Below are positions 44,042 to 52,463 of a stretch of 64,000 nt of DNA, piece after piece. This DNA comes from Ideonella livida (lineage in GTDB: Bacteria > Pseudomonadota > Gammaproteobacteria > Burkholderiales > Burkholderiaceae_C). Every line of letters starts with the position of its first letter. Positions within the stretch are counted from its first letter, which is position 1. The position numbers and the translations under genes were made by a program. The stretch is from NCBI RefSeq assembly GCF_010499455.1, contig NZ_JAAGOH010000008.1, positions 1 to 64,000 of the forward strand, in the 5' to 3' direction. The notes beneath the pieces were generated by a model. That model was not told where the DNA came from, ran no database searches, and saw nothing but the letters and a program-made list of their open reading frames with translations.

Positions 44042-45199
44042 ATGCGAAACCTCTTGATACAAACAAGGGCGCGGGGGCATTACCCCTGTGATCAACAGGG
44101 GCAGCACATTGGTGCTGTGGTGGCGCGGCGGGTGGTGGTGGCCGCCATCGCCGGGTGGGTCGTGTGGCCCGGCCTGTTTTCGACGGCCATGGCGCAGACC
44201 CGCGAGGCCGCCGCCCCCCGTGCCGTGACGCCTCGTGGCCCCTTGGGTGCGCAGGAACTGCAGGTGGTCAGGCTCTTCGAGGACGCAGCACCCAGCGTGG
44301 CCTACATCACCAGCGAAACGGTGCAGGGCAACGCCTGGATGGGGGCCGAACTGGCCCAGTCCGCCGGGAGCGGCTTCGTGTGGGACACGCTGGGTCACAT
44401 CGTGAGCAATAACCATGTGGTCGAGGGCGCCCGCCGCTTGTGGGTGCGCCTGGATGGTGGGGCGCCCCTGGAGGCGCGCCTGGTGGGCCGCTCCCCAGAG
44501 TACGACCTCGCGGTGATACGGCTGCTGCGGCCGCCACGGGACCTGCGGCCTTTGCCGCTGGGCACGTCGCGAGACCTGCGCATCGGGCAGACCGTGTTCG
44601 CCATCGGCAACCCCTTCGGCCTGTCGCGCACCCTGACCCAAGGCCTGGTGAGTGCCCTGGACCGAGAGCTGCCGACCACCAACTACCGCGAGGTTGCGGG
44701 GGTGATCCAGACCGATGCGGCGATCAATCCCGGCAACTCCGGCGGTCCGCTGCTGGACAGCGCCGGGCGCCTGATTGGCGTCAACACCGCCATCCGGTCA
44801 GCCTCCGGCAGCTCCTCCGGCGTGGGATTCGCCATTCCGGCGGATCTGGTCAACCGGGTGGTGCCGGCCTTGATCAATCGGGGTGTGGCCCCCTTGCCGG
44901 GCATAGGCATCACGCCGGTCCGGCCGGACCTGGTAGCCCGGGCGGGCATCCAAGGGGTGGTGATCGCCGAGGTGGGGCGAGGAACGCCAGCGGCCGACGC
45001 GGGCCTGCGTGCCTACAACCGGCGGAGCGGCGAACTGGGCGATGTGATCACCGCCGTCAATGGCAAGCCCGTGGAAACCGTCTCAACCTTTGTGGCCGAG
45101 TTGGACCGCGCCGGCATTGACAACCTCGCCGAGCTGACCGTGGTGCGCGGCGAGCAGGCGCGAAAGGTGCGGGTGCGGGTGGTGGACATCACCCGATGA
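44042..45199 (+). CDS. HtrA/DegP-family periplasmic serine protease
   Basis: The 385-residue product has an N-terminal signal or anchor (hydrophobic about 31-50, AMAQ), a trypsin-like domain with His125 (SNNHVVEG), Asp155 (SPEYDLAV) and Ser233 (INPGNSGGPLLD), and one PDZ domain (about 290-380) with GVVIAEVGRGTPAADAGL and DVITAVNGKPVE. One PDZ domain is as in DegS-type members. It degrades misfolded envelope proteins or cleaves a regulatory substrate. It stands alone, convergent with the PEP-CTERM gene. Confidence 0.93.
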   Translation: MRNLLIQTRARGHYPCDQQGQHIGAVVARRVVVAAIAGWVVWPGLFSTAMAQTREAAAPRAVTPRGPLGAQELQVVRLFEDAAPSVAYITSETVQGNAWMGAELAQSAGSGFVWDTLGHIVSNNHVVEGARRLWVRLDGGAPLEARLVGRSPEYDLAVIRLLRPPRDLRPLPLGTSRDLRIGQTVFAIGNPFGLSRTLTQGLVSALDRELPTTNYREVAGVIQTDAAINPGNSGGPLLDSAGRLIGVNTAIRSASGSSSGVGFAIPADLVNRVVPALINRGVAPLPGIGITPVRPDLVARAGIQGVVIAEVGRGTPAADAGLRAYNRRSGELGDVITAVNGKPVETVSTFVAELDRAGIDNLAELTVVRGEQARKVRVRVVDITR

Positions 45200-45281
45200 A
45201 ACTGCGGAAGTGGCTGACGTGGGCCGTGCCCTGTCGTGATGCCGTGGCAGACCCCGCAGCGGCGTGGGTCGCGGGGCGCCC

Positions 45282-45953
45282 TCAGGCCGGTTGGCGGCTT
45301 GCCCGGGCTTGGCGACGGCGCCAGCCCAACAGGGCCAGGCCTGCGGCCAGCATCGCGGCGGGGGCGGGTTCGGGCACCACGGTGACCGGCGGATCCGGGG
45401 TCACGGGGATGGTGGCGCCGTACCAGGCCGAGGTGGTGTTGCCGTATTCAATGGCTTGCACGTGCAGGGCAAAGCCCAACCATTGACCGGCGCCGCCCAC
45501 CCACGTCCAGCTGGCAGACTCGCCGTCTTCCAGACGGGCGTTGCCGCCGTTGTCGTTGTTGCCCTTGCCCAGCGTGAAACGGAAATCCCAGTCACCGCCA
45601 GGACCGCCGCCGGCGCTGATCTTCACTTCCTTGAGGCCGCTGACGGTGCCCACCGAGCCCTGCGAACCGCCATCCTCCAGCATCACCGCCAGGCTGCCGA
45701 TGAAGTCGTTGGCACCGGCAAGTTGTTCCAAATTGCTGGCCACCAGGGTGAACTGCACGTCCTGATCCACCTCGTTGACCACCAGCGAGGCGAAGCTGGC
45801 GGTGGTGGGCGCGCCCGTTCCGCTGAGCAGCGTGCCGAAAGTGAAGGTCTGCGACGTGGCGCCAGCCGAGCCCATCGCCAACGCGGCACAGCCCGCGGCC
45901 AACAGGCGCAGGCTGGTCTTGGAGGTGCGGGGAACTGGGGCCGTGGAGGTCAT
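45282..45953 (-). CDS. PEP-CTERM sorting-domain exported protein
   Basis: From ATG 45953 the 223-residue product has a signal peptide (hydrophobic LRLLAAGCAALAMGSAGA), a beta-rich body with SGLKEVKISAGGGPGGDWDF and WTWVGGAGQWLGFALHVQAI, and a C-terminal sorting signal. The sorting signal is VVPEPAPAAMLAAGLALLGW ending in a basic cluster. Such proteins are processed by exosortase and often linked to exopolysaccharide and aggregation. No exosortase gene is in the window. Target proteins scattered around the genome are normal for this system. Confidence 0.92.
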   Translation of the reverse strand: MTSTAPVPRTSKTSLRLLAAGCAALAMGSAGATSQTFTFGTLLSGTGAPTTASFASLVVNEVDQDVQFTLVASNLEQLAGANDFIGSLAVMLEDGGSQGSVGTVSGLKEVKISAGGGPGGDWDFRFTLGKGNNDNGGNARLEDGESASWTWVGGAGQWLGFALHVQAIEYGNTTSAWYGATIPVTPDPPVTVVPEPAPAAMLAAGLALLGWRRRQARASRQPA

Positions 45954-46093
45954 GATGGTGTGGGTTCCGGTTGCAATCTGATGCGTGGGCGCCACAGGTT
46001 GGACTCAGAAGTAGTCCTATTGACGTGGCTCATATTGTAGGAGTCGGTTACGGGGTGATACGTTCCGAGGCCCCCCCTACAACGGGGGTTACC

Positions 46094-46825
46094 GTGCAGG
46101 CAAATGTGAAAAATTCCGCAGCTTCTCAGGGGCCAAGTCGCCGACCGGTTTGTCCACGCTGCCAGCGACCGCATCGCACCTGCTGCTGCACCTGGGTGCG
46201 CCCGGTGGCCAACGCGCTGCCGGTCTGGGTCTTCCAGCACCCTGAGGAGGTGGGCCAGGCCAAGGGCAGCCTGACGCTGCTGGCCCTGAGCCTGCAGGCC
46301 TGCCGTGTGGAGGTGGCCGAGAGGATTGATGCACAGGCCCTGGCCCGGGCTCGGGACTGGCTGGGCGCGCGCCCGCGGCTGCTCTACCCCCCGGCTGCCG
46401 TGGCGTCGTCTGAGGCCGCTGCTGGCGATTTGGAGTCAAGGCGGGAGCTCGTCCCGCCGGGGGAGGGGCCGCCCACCGGCCTGTTGGTGCTGGACGCCAC
46501 CTGGCGCAAGAGCCGCAAGATGCTCCACCTGAGCCCGGCGCTCGCGGCTTGGCCGCGCCTTTCGCTGCAGGCACCACCGGATTCGCGTTACGCCGGCCTG
46601 CGGCGGGCGCCGCAGCCGCAGGCGCAGCGATCCACCCTCGAGGCGACCTGCCTGGCCTTGGCAGACCTGTCGCAAGATGCCCGGCCCTATGCCGAGTTGC
46701 TGGCTGCCTTCGGACAATGGTGTGCGTGCCTGGCGGTCGATTTCAGGCCTGTGCCTCCGCGGCTGGCCGATGCGCCGCCAACGCCTGCGTCCCAGCCGCC
46801 GGTTGCCGACGCGGGCCAGGCCTGA
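46094..46825 (+). CDS. DTW-domain tRNA-uridine aminocarboxypropyltransferase
   Basis: DTW-domain enzymes (TapT/YfiP) transfer the aminocarboxypropyl group of SAM to uridine 47 of tRNA. The 243-residue product (GTG 46094 chosen after a GGGGG; GTG 46106 possible) has the N-terminal zinc cysteines CPRCQRPHRTCCCTW, VWVFQHPEEVGQAKGSLTLL, and the signature LVLDATWRKSRKML, where the family normally has DGTW. YAGLRRAPQPQAQRSTLEAT is also typical. It lies 51 bp upstream of the RlmN-like gene, so two RNA-modification genes are adjacent. Confidence 0.85.
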   Translation: MQANVKNSAASQGPSRRPVCPRCQRPHRTCCCTWVRPVANALPVWVFQHPEEVGQAKGSLTLLALSLQACRVEVAERIDAQALARARDWLGARPRLLYPPAAVASSEAAAGDLESRRELVPPGEGPPTGLLVLDATWRKSRKMLHLSPALAAWPRLSLQAPPDSRYAGLRRAPQPQAQRSTLEATCLALADLSQDARPYAELLAAFGQWCACLAVDFRPVPPRLADAPPTPASQPPVADAGQA

Positions 46826-46876
46826 ACGCCTACACTCCCGCGCCCCGCCGTTTCTGTCTTGCCTGCGCCCATCGCC

Positions 46877-47941
46877 ATGACCTCTGCCGAGCTCCAGCAT
46901 CTCCCGGCCCTGCAGGCGCGACTGCGCGCCCTGGGCGCCCAGCCGGTGCATGTCCAGCGCGTGCTGCGCCTGTGGACGCACGCGCTGCCGCTGGCGCAGG
47001 GCCGCCGCAAGGTGGAGCATTTCCTGCCCGCGCCTCTGCTGACGGCCCTGCCCACGCTGATGTCTGAGCTCCGGGGTCTGGTCCAGCTGCGCTCGCAGCA
47101 TGCCGGCGAGGATGGCTCCGCCCGGTTGCTGCTGGGACTGGGGGACGGCCAGACGGTGGAGACCGTGCTGCTGCCACGCGATGGGGTGTGCGTGTCCACC
47201 CAGGTGGGTTGTGCGGTAGGCTGCCGCTTCTGCATGACGGGGACTGAGGGACTGATCCGCCAGGTGGGCAGCAGCGAGATCGTGGCCCAGGTGGCCATGG
47301 CGCGTAGCCTGCGCCCGGTCAAGAAGGTGGTCTTCATGGGCATGGGGGAGCCGGCCCACAACTTGGAGGCGGTGCTCGACGCCATCGAACTGCTGGGTAC
47401 GGTGGGCCAGATCGGTCACAAGAACCTGGTGTTCTCCACCGTGGGCGACGAGCGGGCCTTTGCACGGTTGCCCCAGGGGAAAGTCAAGCCCGCGCTGGCC
47501 CTGTCCTTGCACACCACGCGTGAAGACCTGCGGGCCGAGCTGCTGCCCCGCGCGCCGCGCCTGTCGCCCCAGGCCCTGGTGGAGGCGGCCGATGCCTATG
47601 GCCGCGCCACCGGCTATCCCGTGCAGTACCAATGGACGCTGCTAGAAGGGGTGAATGACACCCCTGAGGAGATCGAGGGCATCGTGCGCCTGCTGGGTGG
47701 GCGCTACGGGGTGCTCAACATGATCCCCTACAACACGGTGGCATCGCTGCCGTACCGGCGCCCGTCCTGGGAGCGGGCCGCCGAGATCGCCCGCACCTTG
47801 CACCGTCGGGGCATCTTGACCAAGCTGCGTCATTCGGCCGGCCAGGATGTGGAGGGCGGCTGCGGCCAGCTGCGCGCCCGCGAGGCGGTGGGGCGCGAGG
47901 GCCGCGTCCGGCCGGTGGTGCCGCTGCGGCCGGTGGCCTGA
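46877..47941 (+). CDS. RlmN-family radical SAM RNA methyltransferase
   Basis: The 354-residue product (ATG 46877) has the radical SAM cluster motif GCAVGCRFCMTG with Cys112, Cys116 and Cys119. It also has VVFMGMGEPAHNLEAV, LALSLHTTREDLR, LLEGVNDT, NMIPYN and the C-terminal GQDVEGGCGQLR with the methyl-accepting cysteine. RlmN methylates C2 of A2503 in 23S rRNA and A37 of some tRNAs. The N-terminal accessory domain (about 1-75) is short and unlike the usual RlmN start, so this may be a paralogue with a different target rather than the housekeeping enzyme. Confidence 0.85.
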   Translation: MTSAELQHLPALQARLRALGAQPVHVQRVLRLWTHALPLAQGRRKVEHFLPAPLLTALPTLMSELRGLVQLRSQHAGEDGSARLLLGLGDGQTVETVLLPRDGVCVSTQVGCAVGCRFCMTGTEGLIRQVGSSEIVAQVAMARSLRPVKKVVFMGMGEPAHNLEAVLDAIELLGTVGQIGHKNLVFSTVGDERAFARLPQGKVKPALALSLHTTREDLRAELLPRAPRLSPQALVEAADAYGRATGYPVQYQWTLLEGVNDTPEEIEGIVRLLGGRYGVLNMIPYNTVASLPYRRPSWERAAEIARTLHRRGILTKLRHSAGQDVEGGCGQLRAREAVGREGRVRPVVPLRPVA

Positions 47942-48011
47942 CCTCTGTTTGGGCGGGCACCGCGCGGCGCTGGCGGGCCCGGCCGGCCGGGACCCACCGG
48001 CCCAGGCGGTT

Positions 48012-49439
48012 TCAGGCGCCCGACGCGTGCAGCGCGCCCCAACGGGTGGGATGGGTGGTCCGGGTGTCCACCCGCGCTTCCAGGCGCCGCAGCAGGTGGA
48101 GCAGCCCCAGCCAGGCCCGGTCAAAGCAGGCCAGTGTGACCGGCAGTTGTGCAATGGCCCGGGACAGCGGGGCCGCCTGGCGGTGGTCCGGCCAGCTGAG
48201 CGCGGGCAAGCGGCCAAAGTCGCAGCGGCCTTCGGCATCGACCAGGCGCCAAGGTGCCGTTTGCCAGGCCAGCAGCGGGTAGGCGGCGGGCCAGATCTGC
48301 TCCTGCACCTGGACGGCGTCCAGCCCGCCCCCAAACACCCCCAGGGCACCCCAGCCGTGGAGCAGCTGGGTGCCGGCTTGCGGTGGCAGGGGAGGGACGT
48401 CGGCCTGTCCGGTCGCGTCGCTGGCGCCCAGGGCCATGGTCGCACCGCTCCAGACCAGGCCCATGCCGGCCAGCAGGTCCGCCGAGATGGCTTGCGTGCA
48501 GCCGAAGTCCAGCCAGCCCAGCTCGACATCCGGGGCACCTTCATCGCCCGGGATGGCCATGTGGAACAGCAGGTTGCCCGGATGCAGGTCCGCATGGAAA
48601 CGGCCCATGCGCAGCACCATGTGCCAGAAGCCGTCCCAAAGCCGCTGGCCGGCGGCATCGCGCGCGGCGGCACCGGGCGACTGGGCCAGCCAGTCGTCCA
48701 GGTGCAGGCCGGGCAAGGCCTGCATGGTGAGGATGCCGGGCCGGCACAGCGTGGGCAGAGGGGCCGGCACCCGCTGGCCGGTGCAAGGGCCCATGCCCCG
48801 GGCGAAATGCGCCAGCGTCAGCGCTTCGGCCTCGTAATCCAGCTCCTCCTCGAGCTTGCCCCGAGCGCCGGCCAGCAACTGGCGGGCGTTGTCGGCCGAG
48901 GCCCCGGATTGCCGCACCAGCCATGGCAGCAGGGCGCCCAGCATCTGCAGGTCGCTGCGTAGCGCGCTGGCCACCCCGGGGTACTGCAGCTTGACGGCCA
49001 CCGCCTGGCCCTCCCAGGTGGTGGCGTGGTGCACCTGGCCCAAGCTGGCGGCGGCAAAGGCGACCGGCTCGAACCGCCGGAAGACCTGGCCAGGTGCCTG
49101 GCCAAAGGCCTGCAGGAACTGCTTGTGGACCAATGCACGGTTCAGGGGTGGACTCTGGTGGCAGGCGGTGGCCAGCTGCTCGCGCCAGCCCGGCGGCAGC
49201 CAGCCCGGTGGCAGCGCACCTTCCAGGCTGAGCAGCTGTGCCGCCTTGAGCGCCGGGCCCTTGAGCTGGTGCAGTGCCTGCATGAGCGGACCTGGATCGA
49301 CCGGCTGGCCCAGCAGGGCCGGCGCACCGGCGCGGGCGGCCGCCCAGCCCAGTCGGGCACCACGGGACAGCGGGTGGCCGGGCAGGGGGGCGGCCGGGGA
49401 CGCGTCCGCAGCGTGACGGGAGGCAAGTTCTGCGGTCAT
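48012..49439 (-). CDS. UbiB/ABC1-family atypical kinase
   Basis: From ATG 49439 the 475-residue protein has the ABC1 features: LKGPALKAAQLLSLEGALPP in place of the KxGQ motif, the alanine-rich loop AFAAASLGQVHHATTWEGQA with VKLQYPGV, the LEEELDYEAEAL segment, the catalytic FHADLHPGNLLFH and the metal-binding LDFGCTQ. The family supports ubiquinone synthesis and lipid-linked functions through ATPase activity. The KxGQ glycine is Ala here (KAAQ). The gene is coupled by 4 bp to a TetR regulator, so it is not the usual ubiB locus. Confidence 0.85.
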   Translation of the reverse strand: MTAELASRHAADASPAAPLPGHPLSRGARLGWAAARAGAPALLGQPVDPGPLMQALHQLKGPALKAAQLLSLEGALPPGWLPPGWREQLATACHQSPPLNRALVHKQFLQAFGQAPGQVFRRFEPVAFAAASLGQVHHATTWEGQAVAVKLQYPGVASALRSDLQMLGALLPWLVRQSGASADNARQLLAGARGKLEEELDYEAEALTLAHFARGMGPCTGQRVPAPLPTLCRPGILTMQALPGLHLDDWLAQSPGAAARDAAGQRLWDGFWHMVLRMGRFHADLHPGNLLFHMAIPGDEGAPDVELGWLDFGCTQAISADLLAGMGLVWSGATMALGASDATGQADVPPLPPQAGTQLLHGWGALGVFGGGLDAVQVQEQIWPAAYPLLAWQTAPWRLVDAEGRCDFGRLPALSWPDHRQAAPLSRAIAQLPVTLACFDRAWLGLLHLLRRLEARVDTRTTHPTRWGALHASGA

Positions 49440-50224
49440 GTCTGCTCCTGGGGGCGGTCGGCTTGTGGGGGTGGGGAGGGCATGTCGCGGCGGGGGCGGA
49501 CCCGCTGCACTGCGGCCAGGAGGTCCTCCAGACCCAGCCCGGGGCCTGGCCCCTGGCGCAGCCAGCGCTGCAGGCTGCCCCGCAGCACAAAGCCCAGCAG
49601 TTCGCCCGCGCGGCCCAGCAAGTCGCTGCGCAGCACCGAAAGGCCCAGGCCCAGGCTCATGTCGACCAGCCGTGTGGTCTGGGCGAATGCCTCGGAGTCG
49701 TCGTCCAGCCAGTAGGCCAGCACGCCCATGAGGTAGTCGCTGCCGGCCAGGCTGATCCAGCCTTTGAGGGGGCACGGCGGAATTTCCCCGCGCTGCTCGG
49801 CCTCGTCCAGCCACTGGCGCAGCTGCTGCTGCACGGCGGCCTGTCCGGGCAGGCCGTCGCGCAGGCTGAGCAAGGGCGAGCGGCGCACCAGTTCACGGCT
49901 GAGCTGGACGAACTCCCTGTCCGGCAGCAAACGCTCGAGCCAGGCATCGACCAGGCGTTGCAGGCGCTCCTGCAGGTCGAACGACGCCAGGTCCGGCGTG
50001 GCCAGGGTTTCGGCCAGCGCGTCCTCCAGCGCCTGTTCATGCCAGGCCATCACCAGCTTTTCCTTGGTGGTGAAGTACTTGTAGATGGTGGCATCCCCCA
50101 CCCCAGCCACACGGGCGATCTCCTTCATGGAGGTCGTCTCGTAGCCGTGGAGGGTCATCAAGTCGGCGGCGACCTGCAGCAGCTTGCGCCGGGTCTCGGC
50201 TTGCTGCGCCTTTGATACCTTCAT
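49436..50224 (-). CDS. TetR-family transcriptional regulator
   Basis: The 262-residue product has an N-terminal helix-turn-helix: RRKLLQVAADLMTLHGYETT then SMKEIARVAGVGDATIYKYF and TTKEKLVMAW. The C-terminal domain is longer than average. The stop overlaps the start of the UbiB-like gene. Its own promoter carries a long AT-rich inverted repeat, so autoregulation of the two-gene operon is likely. Confidence 0.92.
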   Translation of the reverse strand: MKVSKAQQAETRRKLLQVAADLMTLHGYETTSMKEIARVAGVGDATIYKYFTTKEKLVMAWHEQALEDALAETLATPDLASFDLQERLQRLVDAWLERLLPDREFVQLSRELVRRSPLLSLRDGLPGQAAVQQQLRQWLDEAEQRGEIPPCPLKGWISLAGSDYLMGVLAYWLDDDSEAFAQTTRLVDMSLGLGLSVLRSDLLGRAGELLGFVLRGSLQRWLRQGPGPGLGLEDLLAAVQRVRPRRDMPSPPPQADRPQEQT

Positions 50225-50231
50225 TGCTATC

Positions 50232-50260
50232 CAATAAAAAACAAAATATTTGCTTTATTG
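50232..50260. promoter_or_regulatory. AT-rich dyad, likely TetR operator
   Basis: CAATAAA (50232-50238) and TTTATTG (50254-50260) form a perfect 7-bp inverted repeat with a 15-bp spacer, 7 bp upstream of the tetR start, in the only strongly AT-rich patch of this region. Confidence 0.6.
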
Positions 50261-50394
50261 AATAGTAAGTTCAGTTTGATGGCAAGCCCGCCCAGCTCAG
50301 GGCGTGCCCGGTTCCCGTCGTGGACGGTCAGGTGGCGGGGTGGGGGGGATGAGCGGTGCAGTCGGCGCGGACCGTGCTGCACCGGCCATTCCGG

Positions 50395-51333
50395 TCAGAA
50401 GCGGGAAGGCTCGGCCTGCAGGGCCGCCAGGGCGGCGGCCTGTTCGCGTGCTGCCAGCCAGGTGCCCGCTACGCCGCCCAGGGCGATCAGGGCGACGCCC
50501 AGCACGGACAGGGCGTCGGGCACCTGCCCGAACAGCCACCAGCCGCCCAGCATGCCAAACCCGATCTGCAGGTAGAGGTAGGGCGTCAGGCGCGAGGCCG
50601 GAGCGTGCAGGTAGGCGACGGTCAGGAACCGGTGGCCCACCCAACCCATGAAACCCAGGGCGGCCAGCAGACCCCAGAGCCAGGGCTGCTGGCCGATGGC
50701 CGGACCCAAGCCGGTGAAGGGCAGCACCACGCTGGCTGCCCCCAGGCCGACCGCGCCCGTGAAGAACTGCATGGTGCCCGCGTTCTCTCCCAGCCGCGCC
50801 AGCCGACTGGTGAGCACCTGGTAGGCGGCATTGGCGGCTACCAAGCCCAGCGGATAGAGCAAGGCCCAGTTCACGTCGTCCCCTGTGGGCCGGATGACCA
50901 GCAACGCTCCGCCAAAGCCGGCGGCCACGCAGCCCCAGCGCAACACCGAGACCTGCTCGCCCAGTTGCAGTGCGGCCGCTGCGGTGATGACCAGCGGGGT
51001 CAGCATGACCACCGCGGTGAACTCTCCCACCGACATGTGCTGCAGGGCCAGAAAGCCGAACGCGCTGCAGGCCACCAGGCAGGCCCCGCGGGCCAACTGC
51101 AAGCCCAGATGGTGTGTGGCCCACAGGCCTCGCCCCCGTTGGGGCCATTGGGTCAGGCCGGTGGCGCCGGTCATCACCAGGTAGCGGGTCCAGATCACCA
51201 GGGCCAGGGGCAAGGTGGCGCTGGCGAGTTTGGTCAAGCTGTCCAGGGTGGCGAAGCTGGCGGTGGCCAGGATGACCGCGCCCAGGGCGCGGTGCCAGTG
51301 TTGTCGGGGGGTGAGGGCGTGGTCTTCGGACAC
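50395..51333 (-). CDS. EamA/DMT-family permease
   Basis: The 312-residue product from GTG 51333 has about ten hydrophobic segments in two repeated halves of the EamA type: LGAVILATASFATLDSLTKL to LVIRPTGDD, then WALLYPLGLVAANAAYQVL to LIALGGVAGTWLAA. Members export metabolites such as amino acids or other small solutes. An earlier frame opening to 51570 looks non-coding. No partner gene points to a substrate. Confidence 0.88.
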   Translation of the reverse strand: MSEDHALTPRQHWHRALGAVILATASFATLDSLTKLASATLPLALVIWTRYLVMTGATGLTQWPQRGRGLWATHHLGLQLARGACLVACSAFGFLALQHMSVGEFTAVVMLTPLVITAAAALQLGEQVSVLRWGCVAAGFGGALLVIRPTGDDVNWALLYPLGLVAANAAYQVLTSRLARLGENAGTMQFFTGAVGLGAASVVLPFTGLGPAIGQQPWLWGLLAALGFMGWVGHRFLTVAYLHAPASRLTPYLYLQIGFGMLGGWWLFGQVPDALSVLGVALIALGGVAGTWLAAREQAAALAALQAEPSRF

Positions 51334-51460
51334 GGTGGCGCAGGCGCGGGCGGTCCCATGGGAGGGACGGCCGGTCAAAGCGCTCGATTGTGGCGCCGCG
51401 GCCCTGCCCCGGGCCGCTGCCGGGCGGCGCGGTGGCTGCGCGCGCCTGCAAGGGGGTTGT

Positions 51461-51650
51461 GCAGTCCTGCAGCTTGGAGCGCAGGACTGCTTGTGCTTTT
51501 CCGCCCATCGGCCTGTGGGCCACCACGCCAAACTCGACAACCGTGCCGCGGTCTGCGTGTCGGACGGCACCGATCAAACGGCACCCGCCAGAAGCCATTG
51601 GCCGGTGGGTCCCGCGCACCCGGTGTCTTTCCGGGTGCGACGCCTTTTTC
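51461..51650 (+). ncRNA. candidate structured RNA or attenuator leader ending in an intrinsic terminator
   Basis: The 343-bp gap between the divergent permease and the next gene carries ordered inverted repeats on the plus strand: GCAGTCCTGC (51461-51470) with GCAGGACTGC (51481-51490), then GTGCCG (51543-51548) with CGGCAC (51565-51570). A terminator follows, CGCACCCGG (51615-51623) and CCGGGTGCG (51631-51639), with TTTTT from about 51644. The terminator ends about 30 nt before the ATG at 51677. No ORF of note lies inside. It may be a small RNA or a leader that attenuates the membrane-protein gene. I cannot match it to a known RNA family. Confidence 0.35.
51615..51648 (+). terminator. intrinsic terminator upstream of the membrane-protein gene
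   Basis: A 9-bp perfect stem (51615-51623 with 51631-51639), 7-nt loop, then ACGCC and a T5 run. No upstream coding gene on this strand needs a terminator, which is why a small transcript or attenuator is suspected. Confidence 0.65.
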
Positions 51651-51676
51651 CCTTGCCTTTCACGTCTCGACAGCCC

Positions 51677-52402
51677 ATGGTTTCCCCCGCTCCCTTGTCC
51701 ACGCTCACGCCGTCCGGTCGGGCCCCTGCTTACGGGCCGGAGGGGTCGGCGGATGTCCTGGCCCGTCGCGCGCGCTGGGAGCTGATGCTGCTGGGCGCTG
51801 CCGGGCTGGCCCTGGCGTTGGCGGGCGTGCTCGCCGGGCTGTGGACCTGGCCCGGGCCCTACGGCGCCCACCAGGAGTCCGGCACGGGAGGGGCATGGGG
51901 GGCAGGCCTGGCGGCCGTGCTGTATGCGCTGGCCTGGTGGGCCTGCGTGTGGCGCGCCGGGCGCCATGAGGCCACGCGCTGGATGTGGATGGGCATGGCC
52001 GTGCTGTTGCTGTGCCTGGCCATGGCCCTGCAGCTCCAGGGGCTGGAACGGCTGACTGGCAACGCCCGCGCGCTGGCCCATGCCGAGGGCTGGTACGCGC
52101 AACGCCGGCCCGTGCAGGCCGCGTTGCTGGTGGTGCTGGGGCTCGGGGTCTGGCGGGCGCGTCGCCTTCTGCCGCGGCTGGCCACCGCGACCGGTCCGCA
52201 GGACCGCGCTGCCGGCATGGCGGCCCTGCTGCTGGCGGTTTTCGTGCTGGGGCGGGCGATCTCGCTGCACCATGTGGACGCGGTGCTCCAGTGGCCACTG
52301 GGCCCCATGCCGCTGGGCGCCTGGCTGGAGAACGGCCTGCTGGCGGTGCTGGTGGCGCTGGGCCTTCGAGGGCCACCGGGCGCAAGGGGGCGTCAGCCCT
52401 GA
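51677..52402 (+). CDS. integral membrane protein of unknown function
   Basis: The 241-residue product from ATG 51677 has six hydrophobic stretches (about 36-55, 72-92, 103-120, 145-163, 178-195, 215-235) separated by short arginine-rich loops. A histidine pair occurs in AISLHHVDAVL. No family motif is recognised. It follows a terminator-like hairpin and precedes the SUV3-like helicase gene by 61 bp on the same strand, so the two may be co-transcribed. Confidence 0.7.
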   Translation: MVSPAPLSTLTPSGRAPAYGPEGSADVLARRARWELMLLGAAGLALALAGVLAGLWTWPGPYGAHQESGTGGAWGAGLAAVLYALAWWACVWRAGRHEATRWMWMGMAVLLLCLAMALQLQGLERLTGNARALAHAEGWYAQRRPVQAALLVVLGLGVWRARRLLPRLATATGPQDRAAGMAALLLAVFVLGRAISLHHVDAVLQWPLGPMPLGAWLENGLLAVLVALGLRGPPGARGRQP

Positions 52403-52463
52403 CAATGCGCCCTGCGTGCCCGCCGGGTACGCCCCTGATGCGCCCCGCGCGACTTTCTGTTCC

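Noticed and set aside
45954-46093. Sigma-54 promoter upstream of the PEP-CTERM gene
   Set aside because: A TTGCA is present on the minus strand but no GG lies at the required 10-base spacing from GC.
51461-51650. Assignment of the structured gap to a named riboswitch or 6S RNA
   Set aside because: I could not match its stems to any known consensus, so only a generic structured-RNA call is kept.
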